Shown here: piece after piece, positions 34,691 through 45,831 of the stretch
Layout of the letters: each line of letters starts with the position of its first letter
How positions within the stretch are numbered: position 1 is the first letter of the stretch
Assembly: GCA_947488625.1 (NCBI GenBank)
Contig: CANKZR010000001.1
Span: 248,001-312,000, forward strand
Reading direction: 5' to 3'
Length of the DNA: 64,000 nt
Origin: an uncultured Sphingomonadaceae bacterium
GTDB taxonomy: Bacteria; Pseudomonadota; Alphaproteobacteria; Sphingomonadales; Sphingomonadaceae
Notes under the pieces: model-generated
Told to the model about the DNA's origin: nothing
The model's database searches: none
The model's input: only the letters and a program-made list of their open reading frames with translations
Program-made: the position numbers and the translations under genes

Positions 34691-36256
34691 ATGTCGGTAC
34701 GTATGGCCATTGCGAAACTAACTGCTGCCGCTGCGGGCGGTGCAGTTGTTGGCGGGGGCGCGGTGCATGTCGCCGAGCCGCAGTCCGCCCAGGTCGCCTA
34801 CAAGTCGGACAAGGACGCGCAGGACGCCGACGTCGAACTCGCCTATGTAAAGGGTGAGCCGACGGCCCGGCGGACGATACCGCCTCTCCCGCGCGAGCAG
34901 ATGCGTCTGCGCCGCACGATCGAAACCGAATGCTGCGAGGAAGAGGTTGCCGCCCTTGGCGCGCCGCTTCCGCTGCCCCCGCTTCCTTCCGCACCGATAA
35001 GCGGCGGTGGTGGCGGCCAGCCCATCATCATCGGCGGCAGCGGCGGATTTGGTGGCGGCTTCGGCGGCGGGTTCTTCGGCGGCTTCTTCGGTGGATCGGG
35101 TGGCGGCGGCAGCGCTGTTGTCGACATGAGCACCACCACCACGACGGGCGGCGAGGGCGGCGGCGATATCAATATCGATATCGACAACGACAATTCCAGC
35201 ACCGGCTCATCGACCAGCACCAGCTCGGGCGGTTCTTCCACCTCGACCTCCGGCGGGTCGACCTCCACCTCGGGCGGTTCCACCTCGACCAGTTCGGGCG
35301 CATTCACCAGCACGACCTCTACCGGCGGTTCTTCGAGCAGCACCAGCACCGGCGGCGTGACGAGCACAACATCGTCTTCCACCGGCGGCGTAACCAGCAC
35401 CACCGGCGGTGTCACCAGCACTACGGGCGGCGTAACCAGCACGTCGTCCTCCTCCGGCAATGTTACCTCTTCCACCAGCGGTTCCAGCTCAAGCTCGGGC
35501 AGCTCCAGCACCAGTTCCTCAACCGGCGGCAGCACCAGCGGCAGTTCCTCGACGAGCGGGTCGAGCAGCGGATCGAGCAGCGGCGGTAGCAACGGATCGA
35601 GCGGCAAACCCGGCCACGGCAGCAGCAGCTATGGTGGCAGCAACGGCGGCTCTGGCGGCAGCACCACCACCAGCGGCGGTAGCACCACGGGCAGCACGAC
35701 CAGCGGTGCTTCCACAACTTCCACTTCGTCCGGCGCAACTTCGTCCACGACCACGACCGGCGGCGTGACAAGCACGACATCGACGGGCGGCAACACGACG
35801 TCAAGCGGCGGTACCACGACATCTACCGGCGGTTCCACGACGAGCACAGGCGGTTCGACCACCACGACATCGGGTGGCAGCACGACGGGTGGTTCCAGCA
35901 ATGGCGGTTCTTCCACTACCAGCACGAGCACCGGCGGTGTCAGCACGACGACCGGCGGCGTAACCAGCACGACCGGGGGTGTCACCTCGACCAGTTCCAC
36001 TTCGGGCAATGTCACCAGTTCGACGTCGGGCAGCAGCTCGACCTCGACCAGCACGTCCACGTCCAGCTCGACTTCGTCCAGCACGTCGGGATCGACGTCC
36101 ACGAGCAGTTCCACTTCCGGTGGAACGACGGGTGGTACGACTTCGGGCACGCAGGTTCCGGCGCCCGGAATGTTGGTGCTGTTCGGCGCGGCGGCGGGTG
36201 CGGTATTCTGGCGGCGTCGTCGCAAGGGTGACGGCAGCGAAGCTGCAGCGGCCTAG
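34691..36256 (+). CDS. Ser/Thr/Gly repeat surface protein with PEP-CTERM-like sorting signal
   Basis: 521 residues. An N-terminal Ala/Gly-rich hydrophobic stretch (about 6-27) is a likely signal sequence. Residues 30-100 are soluble and hold a CCEEEV motif; then comes a Gly/Phe-rich segment (GFGGGFGGGFFGG) and an Asp/Asn patch (DINIDIDNDN). Residues 165-485 are almost only Ser, Thr and Gly in units such as TGGVTSTTGGVTST; one block at 231-263 recurs at 414-446. The end VPAPGMLVLFGAAAGAVFW plus RRRR is a tripartite sorting signal of the PEP-CTERM type (Pro motif, hydrophobic helix, Arg cluster). It is probably a glycosylated, exosortase-processed surface protein; no exosortase gene is in the window. 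Confidence 0.85.
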   Translation: MSVRMAIAKLTAAAAGGAVVGGGAVHVAEPQSAQVAYKSDKDAQDADVELAYVKGEPTARRTIPPLPREQMRLRRTIETECCEEEVAALGAPLPLPPLPSAPISGGGGGQPIIIGGSGGFGGGFGGGFFGGFFGGSGGGGSAVVDMSTTTTTGGEGGGDINIDIDNDNSSTGSSTSTSSGGSSTSTSGGSTSTSGGSTSTSSGAFTSTTSTGGSSSSTSTGGVTSTTSSSTGGVTSTTGGVTSTTGGVTSTSSSSGNVTSSTSGSSSSSGSSSTSSSTGGSTSGSSSTSGSSSGSSSGGSNGSSGKPGHGSSSYGGSNGGSGGSTTTSGGSTTGSTTSGASTTSTSSGATSSTTTTGGVTSTTSTGGNTTSSGGTTTSTGGSTTSTGGSTTTTSGGSTTGGSSNGGSSTTSTSTGGVSTTTGGVTSTTGGVTSTSSTSGNVTSSTSGSSSTSTSTSTSSSTSSSTSGSTSTSSSTSGGTTGGTTSGTQVPAPGMLVLFGAAAGAVFWRRRRKGDGSEAAAA

Positions 36257-36280
36257 AGCTCATACGCGCTTAACGGGGGG

Positions 36281-36310
36281 AAGGCGGTCTTCGGGGGGAG
36301 GCCGCCTTTT
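36281..36310 (+). terminator. Rho-independent terminator of the repeat protein gene
   Basis: AAGGCGGTC at 36281-36289 pairs with GGCCGCCTT at 36300-36308 (one G-U pair) and is followed by TTTT. It begins 25 bases after the stop. Confidence 0.8.
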
Positions 36311-36319
36311 CTATGGGGA

Positions 36320-36524
36320 TTAGGGTCCGGGAGTTACCCAGTCGAAAGAATCCAGCGCCACGACTTCGTCCAATTCGGCAATGTTGCGGTAGCCGTAGCC
36401 GTAGCCGTACAGATTGGTGAAGGTGGGGATATTAAGCGCCAGTTTCTCTTGCGTGAAATCGTAAAGCGCATGGCAGGACAATTGCGAATAGCGCCAGCGA
36501 TGCGAAGGGAGCGGTTTTGCGCAT
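36320..36524 (-). pseudogene. small secreted protein gene, apparently frameshifted
   Basis: From the ATG at 36524, with AAGG just upstream, a perfect signal peptide is encoded (MRKTAPFASLALFAIVLPCA), but this frame stops after 30 residues at about 36432. The frame next to it stays open across the same region down to 36320 and encodes NIPTFTNLYGYGYGYRNIAE and a polar end. A one-base shift near 36460 would join the two into a secreted protein of about 67 residues. It could be a true pseudogene, a sequencing error, or a programmed event; the first two are more likely. Confidence 0.4.
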
Positions 36525-36601
36525 GACCTTATCTCTCGTTGCTGCGCCGATAGTGCATGCAGGCTCATAGTCATTCGTGAACATGCAACAGGCTACCACA
36601 C

Positions 36602-36635
36602 AAAAAAACGGGGCAGGCCGCAAAGCCCGCCCCGT
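36602..36635 (-). terminator. Rho-independent terminator of acnA
   Basis: ACGGGGC at 36608-36614 pairs with GCCCCGT at 36629-36635, with three more pairs inside the loop after one mismatch. Seven T residues follow on the minus strand. It lies 25 bases after the acnA stop. Confidence 0.9.
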
Positions 36636-36660
36636 CCGGTAATCATCAGTCAGCCAGTTA

Positions 36661-39336
<2,676 letters not shown>

Positions 39337-39450
39337 GGGCGTTTGGTCCTCTAGAGTATTGCGGATCGGCTCCATACTTGCGAGGGACAGAGCCTGTTCG
39401 AGGGCGACCTGCGCGTTTGCGCCGCTTTGGTCAAGAGGGCAGGTCGAGGG

Positions 39451-39459
39451 TGTTATAAT
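39451..39459 (+). promoter_or_regulatory. extended -10 promoter TGTTATAAT
   Basis: TGTTATAAT contains a perfect TATAAT box preceded by TGn, the extended -10 form that does not need a good -35. Transcription would begin near 39466, giving a leader of about 50 bases to the miniprotein ATG at 39516. The nearest -35-like TTGGTC is 21 bases away, too far. Confidence 0.55.
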
Positions 39460-39515
39460 GCAACGCGGCATGGGGGCCGCGTGTTCCGCATGCGAAAAGC
39501 AGGAGGCGAATAACG

Positions 39516-39692
39516 ATGGCTTTCGGAAATCCTGGCCGCAAAAGGGCTCCGCTGGGGGTGTTCCTGATGCTGGCTGCGCTCGTGGTTGCAGCTTTCATCG
39601 GCGCGACGGCAGGTCTGGTTTGGCAATCATCGGGCTGGTTCAGCGAGGATGACCCCCAGGAAGTCGTGACGGTGGAAGCACCGGGCGAATAG
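39516..39692 (+). CDS. 58-residue single-pass membrane miniprotein
   Basis: A short gene with a strong AGGAGG ribosome-binding site at 39500-39505 and an extended -10 promoter. The product begins with a basic segment ([14 protein letters not shown]), has one hydrophobic helix ([20 protein letters not shown]) and ends with a very acidic tail ([16 protein letters not shown]). By the positive-inside rule the tail faces the periplasm. No homologue was recognised. It lies between divergent acnA and the convergent EamA permease. Confidence 0.7.
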   Translation: MAFGNPGRKRAPLGVFLMLAALVVAAFIGATAGLVWQSSGWFSEDDPQEVVTVEAPGE

Positions 39693-39705
39693 CCAAGGGT
39701 GAGCG

Positions 39706-40605
39706 TCAAACACTGGAGACTTCGGTATTGCTGCCCCGCCTGGCCCTTGGTGCGGCAATCCAGCAGGCAACCACGATCAGCGCGGCACCGATGATGGTCG
39801 GCGCCGTGACCGCCTCGCGAAAAAACAGCCACCCGAACAGCGCCGCCCATAGAAAACCGGTGTATTCCACCGGTACGAGCATTTGCGCCTCCGCGCGGGC
39901 ATAGGCCCAGGCGATGACCATCGAACCGGCCACCGTCAGCGCGGCGGCCCCCGCAATCGTCACAAGCGCCCCGCCGTCTGGCATCACGAAGAAGAATGGC
40001 GCGGCCAGCAATTGGACAAGCCCGCCGACGCCGGAATGGAAGGTGGCAACCTCTACAGGTCCGGCGACTTGCGACTGCCTGCGGATGACCACGAAGTTGT
40101 AGGCATAGAGCAATGCCGAGAAGAACAGGGAGGCAAGGCCGAGCAGGACATCTTCCTCAACCTCGGCACGTCCGAGCCTGGCGCTGACGATAACCAGCGT
40201 TCCCGCCAGGCCGAGAATCGATGCGCCGATGGCGTTGCGGCTGATTTGTTCGCCAAGGAACAGGTGCGCAAAATACAGCGCGACGAGGGGCGCGATGAAG
40301 CTGATTGCGATAGCCTCTGCGATTGGAAGCTTGGTAAGAGCGTAGAAGAATGTCAGCGCCATGAAGGCGGACACGACGCCCCGCTCCAGGTGCAGGCGCA
40401 TCACCGGCCCCTTGGGCCAAACCTTTCTGCGCGCCAGCCAGATAGGTGCGATCAAGGCTGCGGCCAGCAGCGAACGCAGTAACGATGCGGTGTAGACACC
40501 TGTAGCAAGCGATGCACTCTTCATCTGAGCGTCCATCAGCGCCATGAAACCGACACCGGCAAAAGCCGCCAGGAACGGCAGAAATGGGTGGTTGAGGCGA
40601 TTCAT
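39706..40605 (-). CDS. EamA/DMT family permease
   Basis: 299 residues from the ATG at 40605, with ten hydrophobic helices formed by two EamA repeats (about residues 8-140 and 155-285). The first repeat shows RGVVSAFMALTFFYALTKLP and EAIAISFIAPLVALYFAHLF, and the second AYARAEAQMLVPVEYTGFLW, the usual ends of each repeat. Members export metabolites or amino acids; the substrate here is not readable. It is divergent from the L,D-transpeptidase gene over about 130 bases. Confidence 0.92.
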   Translation of the reverse strand: MNRLNHPFLPFLAAFAGVGFMALMDAQMKSASLATGVYTASLLRSLLAAALIAPIWLARRKVWPKGPVMRLHLERGVVSAFMALTFFYALTKLPIAEAIAISFIAPLVALYFAHLFLGEQISRNAIGASILGLAGTLVIVSARLGRAEVEEDVLLGLASLFFSALLYAYNFVVIRRQSQVAGPVEVATFHSGVGGLVQLLAAPFFFVMPDGGALVTIAGAAALTVAGSMVIAWAYARAEAQMLVPVEYTGFLWAALFGWLFFREAVTAPTIIGAALIVVACWIAAPRARRGSNTEVSSV

Positions 40606-40737
40606 GTAGGCGTTCCTACGGTGCCGGGGGTGCTGCGTCACCCTGCGTCCGACGGTCTTCGTCTCGCATTCCATTCAGGCATGCGAAAGCGCCCCTGCTT
40701 GATCAGGAATGCCAAGCGGCAGTATTACAGGGCAACA

Positions 40738-42105
40738 ATGGTTAACAAGGACATGATTCGGATGCGAACGGCGCAATTTTGCGGGCTTGGAATGATAGCG
40801 GCGCTATCATCATCGCCTCTTTCCGCGCAGGTGCTGTTCGCTCAGGATCCGCTCCAGAACGACGATGCCGCGCAGGTAACCGCCCCGCCCGTCTTCGAAG
40901 CGCAGGAAGTCGTGCAGGAGGACCCGCGCGAGGCGCTCGTTCAAGGCTGGAGCCTGTCAAACGCCATGGCATTGGCGAGCCTTGTGGAAAATATCGGCGA
41001 TGAGGGGCTCGATCCGGCGGACTATCGGCCGGAACTGCTGCTGGAGGAAATCGCGCGAGGGGAAAGCCGGGCGCTAGATGTTCGTGCCAGCGGTGTCTTC
41101 ACTTGGCTGGTGGAAGACTTGCGCGACGGCCGCACTCCCATGGATTCGCGCAGGCAGTGGTTCGTTGTCGACCCCGATGCCGATCTGATCCCGACGGGCG
41201 ACCTGATGGCGCAGGTCCTTGCCAGCGGGGATATCGCCAGCATCGTCGATACTCTCGCACCGGTGCATGACGATTATGCCGTGCTGCGCGCAGCGCTGGC
41301 CGACACGCCGCAGGAAGACGCGGAGAAACGGCAAATGATCCGCGCCAACATGGATCGCTGGCGCTGGTTGCCAAGGGATCTTGGCGGGCAGTACCTGCTT
41401 ACCAATGTGCCGGAATACCAGTTGCGGCTGATGGTGAACGGCCAGATCATTCGCAGCTACCGCACTATTGTGGGCAAGCCGGGACGCACCGCCACACCGC
41501 AACTGGCGGAAACTGTGGAAGGCGTCGTCTTCAACCCGACCTGGACAGTACCGCAAAGCATCGTGGTGGGCGAAGGACTTGGCAACCGGGTGTTGAACAA
41601 CCCGGGCTGGGCGCGCGCCAACGGCTATCGCGCAACGCGCGGCGCCAACGGCTATATCAGTGTGGTGCAGCAGCCCGGACCGGGCAACTCGCTTGGCATG
41701 ATGAAGCTCGACATGCCCAATCCCCACGCGATCTTCCTGCACGACACGCCCGCTCGCAACCTGTTCGACAGCGATAACCGCGCGCGCAGCCACGGCTGTA
41801 TCCGTGTTGAGCGCGCGCTGGAACTGGCCATGACCGTGGCGATCCTGGGCGGCGGAGCCTCGCGGGACGAGGCCGTGGCAGTCTCGCAAAGCGGCGATTA
41901 CACCCGCGTGCCGGTAGAGCGCACCATGCCGGTCTACATCACGTACTTCACCTACGGCGTGGACGTGGACGGAAACCTGCGTGAATTCGATGATCTGTAC
42001 GATCGCGATGCGCCGGTTCTTGCAGCGCTGGATGCACCGCGCGTGGGCAACCGATCGAACTTCAGTGCAGAGGAAATCGTGCCGATCGAACGGCCCGGCG
42101 CCTAA
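40738..42105 (+). CDS. L,D-transpeptidase of the YcbB/LdtD type
   Basis: Periplasmic enzyme that forms 3-3 cross-links or trims peptidoglycan with a Cys nucleophile. The ATG at 40738 is the likely start, giving a signal sequence with cleavage near SPLSAQ; other ATGs at 40753 and 40762 are possible. The 455 residues contain an N-terminal region with a peptidoglycan-binding-like part (DPADYRPELL), the segment NMDRWRWLPRDLGGQYLLTN typical of YcbB, and the catalytic SHGCIRVE with His352 and Cys354. It is convergent with a second L,D-transpeptidase of another class. Confidence 0.93.
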   Translation: MVNKDMIRMRTAQFCGLGMIAALSSSPLSAQVLFAQDPLQNDDAAQVTAPPVFEAQEVVQEDPREALVQGWSLSNAMALASLVENIGDEGLDPADYRPELLLEEIARGESRALDVRASGVFTWLVEDLRDGRTPMDSRRQWFVVDPDADLIPTGDLMAQVLASGDIASIVDTLAPVHDDYAVLRAALADTPQEDAEKRQMIRANMDRWRWLPRDLGGQYLLTNVPEYQLRLMVNGQIIRSYRTIVGKPGRTATPQLAETVEGVVFNPTWTVPQSIVVGEGLGNRVLNNPGWARANGYRATRGANGYISVVQQPGPGNSLGMMKLDMPNPHAIFLHDTPARNLFDSDNRARSHGCIRVERALELAMTVAILGGGASRDEAVAVSQSGDYTRVPVERTMPVYITYFTYGVDVDGNLREFDDLYDRDAPVLAALDAPRVGNRSNFSAEEIVPIERPGA

Positions 42106-42116
42106 TCAGGCGGTCG

Positions 42117-42818
42117 TCAGATGCCATCCTGACGGGCATTGTTGGCATCCGCAATGGCCTGAAAATCGACTGCGTTCTGCGGTGGCGGAGTTACAATCTC
42201 GCCATCATCGGCAATGCCCAGCCTATCGGCGAATATCAGGCGTCCACCCATCAGGCGGGTAAGGGCTTTTGGGAAAACCTCCGGCCCGAAGGCGAAACAC
42301 CCGTTAGAACGTCCAAGCCGGCCCCAGCGCGCAACATGGTCCGGCGTTGAATAGGATGCGGCGTGCATCACGATGGCGCGAGGGAAGGCGTTGGAATTGC
42401 TTTCATCCAGCCCGCCCAGGCGCACGGACGTGCCATAGCGGCCTTCATACCATTCCCATGTAATATAGGCGCCGCGACTGGTGGCCCAACTGTCGTGCAG
42501 ATTGGAAAAGCCGTTGAGCCATCCGTCATGCTCCGGATCGGAGCCGCTGCCATGGCTGACCAGCACGCTGTCCGCCGTGCCTGCTTCCATGTTTACGAAG
42601 TGAAAGCGCGGCTGGCTGGAATGCAGACCGAAATCGGCGATGCCCACAAGATCGGTGCGCCACAACTGCGACGCCGCACGCGATACCTCGCGCCGGGCGA
42701 TGTCCAGCAGGCGCCGCGTGCGCGGATCGGGCGCGGCCTGCGCGAACACGCGGGCTGGCGCTGCGGCAAGCACGGCCCCCGTAGCAAGAGAAGTCTTGAG
42801 AAGTTCGCGGCGGTTCAT
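42117..42818 (-). CDS. murein L,D-transpeptidase catalytic domain protein (YkuD_2 type)
   Basis: 233 residues. The N-terminus MNRRELLKTSLATGAVLAAA is a twin-arginine-like signal (NRRELL), so export of a folded protein by Tat is plausible. The catalytic end shows AIVMHAASYSTPDHVARWGR and LGRSNGCFAF, with the His and Cys of the YkuD_2 family; this family differs from classical YkuD by the SxGC spacing. Residues 70-110 contain SHGSGSDPEHDGW, also family-like. It is separated by 55 bases from the glycosyltransferase-like gene upstream and may end that operon. Confidence 0.88.
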   Translation of the reverse strand: MNRRELLKTSLATGAVLAAAPARVFAQAAPDPRTRRLLDIARREVSRAASQLWRTDLVGIADFGLHSSQPRFHFVNMEAGTADSVLVSHGSGSDPEHDGWLNGFSNLHDSWATSRGAYITWEWYEGRYGTSVRLGGLDESNSNAFPRAIVMHAASYSTPDHVARWGRLGRSNGCFAFGPEVFPKALTRLMGGRLIFADRLGIADDGEIVTPPPQNAVDFQAIADANNARQDGI

Positions 42819-42873
42819 GCCAGCTATTTAACAGGATCAAGGTGAACCTTGTCCATACAACTTCTGGCCTCGA

Positions 42874-43803
42874 TCAGCTTTTCAACCGCTCGATGGCGTC
42901 AAGGCTGGCGGCGATATAGGCATTGTTGTCGTGCCGGTGCGTGCCCACGAAATGCACGAAGCGTGTGTCGTCGCCCCAGTCTTCGTTCCAGTAATTCATG
43001 TAGCGCGAATAGGGCAGCACCACCGGTTCCGCCTCGTTGGAGAGGTGAAAGTTCGACGTGACCTGCTCCGTGCCCCAGATGGTAATATCGTCCTCGCCGA
43101 TCATGCGCTTTATCTCGGTAAGGAAGGCCGAGGCAAGCGGGCGGCCATTGCCCGTGGCGGCAAACCCCGCAAAACCGGAACAGCCGCGCGTATATTTCCA
43201 GCCGCGCGCCGCAGGAATGGTATCGAGCCGGGACTCGATGCGAGACTGGACGTGGCCCTCTTCCGGACCGCTGGCATAAAAATGCGCGCGAAATTCGGAC
43301 AACGGCAGAGGACCCATCGCGGCATCTTCTCCGCCCAGGAACAGGAAACTGCGATTGCGGGCAATGGCCTCCTCGATTTCGGGCACGGACCCGATGGTTA
43401 CCGTGTCGCTATCAAGCTGTATCCAGTATTCGCCCGCCCGGTTGTCGAGAATGGTCAGAAACCGCTCCCAGGTCCCGCCAGCAGGAAATTCCTCCATCTT
43501 CACATCGGCAATACGCATGATTTGCGGGTCGCCGCAGTGGTGTGCCAGTATGGCGCGATCCTGCGCGGTCAAGGTGCCATCGTCCAGAATGGCGATCCGG
43601 CCCCGGCGCAGTTCGTGCCACAGCGATTTCACTGCCACCAGATAGGGCAGCAGAACCGCCGTTCCGATCATGGAGAACAAGACCACGCCATCCTGCCTGG
43701 GCTGGATCGGCGGCGTATCCAGAACGCCGCTGATCGCCTCTGCATGGCGGGTGGCTTCCATCTTCGAGCGCCAGCGACGCGGGAGAAGGCTGCTCATGTT
43801 CAT
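42874..43803 (-). CDS. glycosyltransferase-like protein (GT-A fold)
   Basis: 309 residues with no signal peptide. A GT-A-like core is suggested by VLFSMIGTAVLLPYLVAVKS, IAILDDGTLTAQD, YWIQLDSDTVTIGSVPEI with an acidic D-S-D metal motif, WGTEQVTSN, and FVHFVGTHRH near the end, where GT8-type enzymes have a conserved H.G motif. This assignment is a pattern inference; no close family was named. It lies 5 bases downstream of the protease gene in a packed operon, so the acceptor may be a surface or cell-wall molecule handled by neighbouring genes. Confidence 0.7.
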   Translation of the reverse strand: MNMSSLLPRRWRSKMEATRHAEAISGVLDTPPIQPRQDGVVLFSMIGTAVLLPYLVAVKSLWHELRRGRIAILDDGTLTAQDRAILAHHCGDPQIMRIADVKMEEFPAGGTWERFLTILDNRAGEYWIQLDSDTVTIGSVPEIEEAIARNRSFLFLGGEDAAMGPLPLSEFRAHFYASGPEEGHVQSRIESRLDTIPAARGWKYTRGCSGFAGFAATGNGRPLASAFLTEIKRMIGEDDITIWGTEQVTSNFHLSNEAEPVVLPYSRYMNYWNEDWGDDTRFVHFVGTHRHDNNAYIAASLDAIERLKS

Positions 43804-43808
43804 CGGGC

Positions 43809-44342
43809 CTAGTTCTCCAGCACCATGCGATCATCGGCGATGCGGACATTGTCGATGGTTTCGAGGAAGGATTGGCCCAGCAGAGAAATACCCAGACCTT
43901 CGGGAATGATTACGGCGCGCACATCCTGCGCCTCGAAATCGCCCAGCCGCATGCGAGGCAGGCTTGTGTTGACGCCATAGACCGGACCGCTGGCCCCTTG
44001 TGCCACTGCCGCGACGTCGGCTTCGTTCCAGTACAGGCCCATCGCCAGAGCATCTTCGCCTGTTAGCGCGACGACGCTGGCGCCTGTATCCACCAACATG
44101 CGCGACGGCACGCCGTCGACCACCACGTCGGCATAGAAATGTCCGTCATGCTCGCGCTGAAGGGCGATCTCGTGCCCCCAGCCAGAGCCCTGATTTTCCT
44201 GCATGGTGCCAAGAACCAGCGCCTCGCCAGCCTGATTGGCCGGTTCGTGGGTGAGTTGCTCTTCAGCCTCGAATAGCGGCATGGCAACGCCAATCGCACC
44301 GCCGACGATCAAGACACAAACGAAGGGAAGCCGCATATCCAT
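43809..44342 (-). CDS. membrane-anchored retropepsin-like aspartic protease
   Basis: 177 residues. One N-terminal hydrophobic helix (about 5-22) anchors or secretes it. The single aspartic protease domain has Asp85 in MLVDTGASVVALT and the hydrophobic-Gly motif SLLGQSFLE near the end, so an active enzyme would need a homodimer, as in the clan AA family TIGR02281. Bacterial members are little studied. It sits between the deacetylase and glycosyltransferase-like genes with gaps of 9 and 5 bases. The start could also be the second ATG at 44336. Confidence 0.85.
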   Translation of the reverse strand: MDMRLPFVCVLIVGGAIGVAMPLFEAEEQLTHEPANQAGEALVLGTMQENQGSGWGHEIALQREHDGHFYADVVVDGVPSRMLVDTGASVVALTGEDALAMGLYWNEADVAAVAQGASGPVYGVNTSLPRMRLGDFEAQDVRAVIIPEGLGISLLGQSFLETIDNVRIADDRMVLEN

Positions 44343-44351
44343 GGGGCCATT

Positions 44352-45275
44352 CTAGCGGCCAAGCATTGCCACGGGGTAAAGGCGGTTTTCATCGGCCATG
44401 GCCAGCATGGACGCGGCATGCCGCTGCCCCACGACCCGCTGATCCTCCCCATATCCGCCACCCAGCGCACTGGCGACGGGCAGACCCCGCCTGCGCGCCT
44501 GCGAGACAACGAAACGATCGCGCTGTTCCAGCCCCGCATCGGTGAGCGCGAGGCGGCCCAGCTTGTCATCGCCATGTGGATCGACACCCGCCTGGTACAG
44601 CACGATATCGGGCGCGAAAGCGTCAAGCAGAGCGGGCAGTTCGCGTTCCAGCACCTCCATGTAGCCATCATCATCGGTGCCATCCTGCAAACCGATATCG
44701 CGGCTGGAACGCGCCTTGCGAACGGGAAAATTCTTCTCCGCATGGATGGAAAGGGTGAAAATGTCATCGCGCAGGGCCGTAAGGCTGGCCGTCCCATCGC
44801 CTTGGTGGACATCGAGATCGACGATCAGGATACGGCTCGCATCGCCCTGCGCAATAAGGCGGTTCGAAGCGACGGCAAGATCGTTGAACACGCAATAGCC
44901 CGCGCCCGTATCATACAGCGCGTGATGACTGCCTGCCGCCGAATTGGCGGCATAACCATGCTCCATCGCCAGTTGCGCCGCCAGCCACGTGCCACCATTG
45001 GTATGGCGCACGCGCGATGCGATATGCGGGGTGACGGGAAAGCCGATGCGGCGCTCTTTCTCTCGCGGCACTTCGGCCAGGAACACCTGTTCGACATAAT
45101 CCGGGCAATGCACGGCCTCCAGCCATTCGCGCGGCATGGGATCGGGCGCATGCTCGGTGATCGGCGCTCCGCTCGCGCGCAACTCCTCCATGACAAGATA
45201 ATACTTGTCGAACTTGAAGCTGCCGCGATCCGGGCGCGGTGCCATGTAATCGGCGTGGTGGACGACGTGGAGCAT
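44352..45275 (-). CDS. histone deacetylase family (AcuC/HDAC-like) hydrolase
   Basis: 307 residues from the ATG at 45275. Zinc-dependent deacetylase fold: tandem His117-His118 in [15 protein letters not shown], metal ligands Asp155 and His157 in [12 protein letters not shown], and [11 protein letters not shown] with the third ligand Asp. ALGGGYGED supplies the last loop before the active site. Bacterial relatives act on acetyl-lysine of acetyl-CoA synthetase, acetylpolyamines or other small amides; the substrate is unknown here. It lies 10 bases after ppa. An extension upstream in frame overlaps ppa and is not homologous. Confidence 0.92.
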   Translation of the reverse strand: MLHVVHHADYMAPRPDRGSFKFDKYYLVMEELRASGAPITEHAPDPMPREWLEAVHCPDYVEQVFLAEVPREKERRIGFPVTPHIASRVRHTNGGTWLAAQLAMEHGYAANSAAGSHHALYDTGAGYCVFNDLAVASNRLIAQGDASRILIVDLDVHQGDGTASLTALRDDIFTLSIHAEKNFPVRKARSSRDIGLQDGTDDDGYMEVLERELPALLDAFAPDIVLYQAGVDPHGDDKLGRLALTDAGLEQRDRFVVSQARRRGLPVASALGGGYGEDQRVVGQRHAASMLAMADENRLYPVAMLGR

Positions 45276-45285
45276 GCGAAGCGGC

Positions 45286-45831
45286 CTAGCCGTTGGCGTC
45301 GCCCTTCGCAGCGATTGCTTTTTCGGCAAGTTCCGCTGCCTCTTTTTCATCACCGGGATCGAGCAGGCTCACCTTGCGATCAATAAGCTGGTTATAGGTT
45401 CGGAAGAACACGCCCAGCTCCCACATCATGGTATCGCGCAGATCGGCCAGCTTGTGAACGTGGCCGAATGTCTGGCTGAGCGGAGGCACGCCGACGATCC
45501 GGTCGTTGCGAACCATTTTTCCGTCCTCTTCTTGTTCCAGACGCAGAATCGCGACCGGGCGTACGGCCACCAGTGTGCCGGATGGCAGCGCACCGCCCGT
45601 TAGAACCAAAACGTCCAGCGCATCGCCATCCTCGGCCAGGGTTGCCGGGATGAACCCGAAATTGGCAGGAAAGGTGAGCCCTTCGGGCAGTTCGATGGCC
45701 CAGCGGAATATTCCCAGCTTCTTGTCGAGATCGATCTTGTGGGTATTGCCCTTTGGGCATTCGATGAAGGCGTTGAGCAGCCCGTCATCGGTGCGGGCAG
45801 GAATACGGGCGAGATGGTCGGCGTCAATCAC
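45286..45831 (-). CDS. ppa: inorganic pyrophosphatase, family I
   Basis: Hydrolyses pyrophosphate to two phosphates with Mg2+, driving biosynthetic reactions. The 181 residues show [11 protein letters not shown] and the catalytic [10 protein letters not shown] with Asp68, Asp70 and Asp73, plus IVGVPP and the C-terminal charged helix. Its start overlaps the thioredoxin-lipoprotein stop by ATGA. Placement within an ispG-led operon is sensible, as isoprenoid synthesis yields pyrophosphate. Confidence 0.98.
   Translation of the reverse strand: MIDADHLARIPARTDDGLLNAFIECPKGNTHKIDLDKKLGIFRWAIELPEGLTFPANFGFIPATLAEDGDALDVLVLTGGALPSGTLVAVRPVAILRLEQEEDGKMVRNDRIVGVPPLSQTFGHVHKLADLRDTMMWELGVFFRTYNQLIDRKVSLLDPGDEKEAAELAEKAIAAKGDANG

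Noticed and set aside
35200-36150. Possible CRISPR or tandem-repeat array
   Set aside because: Repeats are codon-level, in frame and variable in length, without constant repeats and unique spacers.
34843-36225. Two antisense Val/Leu/Pro-rich frames opposite the repeat protein
   Set aside because: They mirror the Ser/Thr/Gly codons; the plus strand has the signal, sorting tail and terminator.
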